Assembly: GCF_019264375.1 (NCBI RefSeq)
Contig: NZ_JAHVAI010000001.1
Coordinates: 248,001-312,000, forward strand
Origin: Sedimentimonas flavescens
GTDB lineage: Bacteria; Pseudomonadota; Alphaproteobacteria; Rhodobacterales; Rhodobacteraceae
Length of the DNA: 64,000 nt
Direction: 5' to 3'
The notes below the pieces were generated by a model, which saw only the letters and a list, made by a program, of their open reading frames with translations, was not told where the DNA came from and did not search any database. A program made the translations under genes and the position numbers. This document shows positions 63,238 to 64,000 of this stretch, piece after piece. Position 1 is the first letter of the stretch. The number at the start of each line of letters is the position of its first letter.

Positions 63238-63636
63238 TCAGTGCATGGCTTCGAAGAGGAAGCCGACCATCGTCAGCTTGGCCAGCGCGTAGAGCGCGAC
63301 AGCGATGACGATGTAGGAAATGGAAGAAGCGAGGATGATCAGCGCCTTGCGGGTGGGGCCCTGGGCGTAGTCCTCGATCATCATCTGCGCACCCTTGGCG
63401 AAGTGGCGCATGCCGACGAACACGGTCAGCGCGGTCAGGATCGCCGGGAAGGGATGCGAGAAAGTGGCGATCACGCCTTCGGCCGGCTGGCCGAGCGCGC
63501 GCCCGAACACGATGACGAAAACCGGGATCAGGAAAGCGAGCGCGACCGAGGTCACGGTCATGAACCAGTGGTGCTCGGTTCCGGTGTGGGCCGCGCCCTT
63601 GCCTTCGGCGCGCTTGCGGGCGGTCAGGTAACGCAT
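63238..63636 (-). CDS. sdhD: Succinate dehydrogenase membrane anchor subunit
   Basis: A 132-residue membrane anchor of complex II. Three helices: WFMTVTSVALAFLIPVFVIVF, FPAILTALTVFVGMRHFAKGAQMMIEDYAQG (a heme-ligand or quinone-site His and the conserved D-Y) and ALIILASSISYIVIAVALYALAKL. ATG 63636 follows GGAGC; in-frame sequence upstream overlaps sdhC and is not used. Confidence 0.93.
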   Translation of the reverse strand: MRYLTARKRAEGKGAAHTGTEHHWFMTVTSVALAFLIPVFVIVFGRALGQPAEGVIATFSHPFPAILTALTVFVGMRHFAKGAQMMIEDYAQGPTRKALIILASSISYIVIAVALYALAKLTMVGFLFEAMH

Positions 63637-63647
63637 GGGGATGCTCC

Positions 63648-64000
63648 TCAGACCAGAATGAGAGTGATGATGGTCAGAACGACCGAACCGACGATCATGC
63701 CCATGCCGAGCTTCTCGGCCGTCTCGATGTCGAGGCCCTTGCCGGCGTCGAAATACAGGTGACGCAGGCCGGCGAGGTAGTGATACCACAGCGCCCAGGC
63801 CGACAGGGTGAAGATCAGGTCGCCGAACCACGAGGTGGCCACGGCATTCGCCATTTCGAAATATGCAGGGCTCGTCGCCGCCGCGAGCAGCCACCACACT
63901 GCCAGCAGAACGCCCACGATGAGCGCATTGCCGGTGATCCGCGTCAGGATCGAGGTGAAAGACGTCAACTGCGGGCGGTAGATCTGCAGATGGGGGGAAA
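63648..64000 (-). CDS. sdhC: Succinate dehydrogenase cytochrome b556 subunit, N-terminus cut by window edge
   Basis: About 117 codons are present up to the right edge. The reading frame runs off with SPHLQIYRPQLTSFTSILTRITG, the classic SdhC N-terminal signature, so the start lies a few codons beyond 64000. Three helices follow; the heme b ligand His is in WYHYLAGLRHLYFD (RH). Upstream of sdhD with a 11-base gap; the operon promoter lies outside the window. Confidence 0.95.
   Translation of the reverse strand, partial: SPHLQIYRPQLTSFTSILTRITGNALIVGVLLAVWWLLAAATSPAYFEMANAVATSWFGDLIFTLSAWALWYHYLAGLRHLYFDAGKGLDIETAEKLGMGMIVGSVVLTIITLILV

Noticed and set aside
1-64000. tRNA, rRNA, CRISPR arrays, insertion sequences
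   Set aside because: I checked the larger gaps between genes by eye and saw no cloverleaf, no regular repeat array and no transposase-like frame. A dedicated scan (tRNAscan-SE, Infernal) could still find something small.

Overview
The window looks like a chromosomal segment of a GC-rich alphaproteobacterium of the family Rhodobacteraceae (the Rhodobacter / Paracoccus / roseobacter group). The support is indirect but consistent: an F0 ATP synthase operon with a b' subunit (atpI-B-E-F'-F), separate from F1; sdhCDAB with a small lipoprotein gene inside it; a MaeB-type malic enzyme fused to a phosphotransacetylase-like domain; a fused indolepyruvate ferredoxin oxidoreductase; and TTTGCAAA operators of the ScfR/PccR type before a propionyl-CoA synthetase gene. 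Coding density and codon use are even throughout. I see no integrase, transposase, CRISPR array, rRNA or tRNA gene.

Layout. 1-6 kb: the end of an acyl-CoA ligase gene, an anchored protein of unknown function, a SPOR protein, and a nucleoside-salvage operon (cdd-deoA-deoB-upp, minus strand). 6-16.5 kb: malic enzyme, prpE with its operator array, NAD kinase, glyA, and small membrane or unknown genes. 16.9-21 kb: a two-gene RND efflux operon behind a perfect palindrome. 21-28 kb: GMC oxidoreductase, waaA, DUF1178, SDR, metG, arginase. 28-31.7 kb (minus): murI-argC-ccmE followed by an endolysin-holin pair. 31.7-36.4 kb: the indolepyruvate oxidoreductase gene divergent from a LysR gene, then a probable small RNA. 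36.5-43 kb: purL, a BolA-Grx pair, and deoC with a double-domain aldehyde dehydrogenase.

43.1-50.0 kb is the stretch I find hardest to explain. Seven tightly packed minus-strand genes encode a coiled-coil protein, two large soluble proteins of unknown role, an AAA+ ATPase with intact nucleotide-binding motifs, and three membrane proteins. Four-base stop/start overlaps and abutting genes suggest a co-expressed complex, perhaps at the membrane. It is my best candidate for an undescribed system.

50-64 kb: M20 peptidase, PfkB kinase plus endonuclease III, an Ada-like repair protein, an OmpA lipoprotein, a FadR-type regulator with a likely operator, the F0 operon, an ArsR regulator with its operator, a DUF1989 protein, a 58-residue conserved-looking small gene, and the sdh operon, which runs off the right edge.

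Three copies of a repeat (AAATA-CC-CGGGGGTGA core followed by a GGGGGC/GCCCCC hairpin) lie between genes at 47.7, 51.4 and 59.0 kb.
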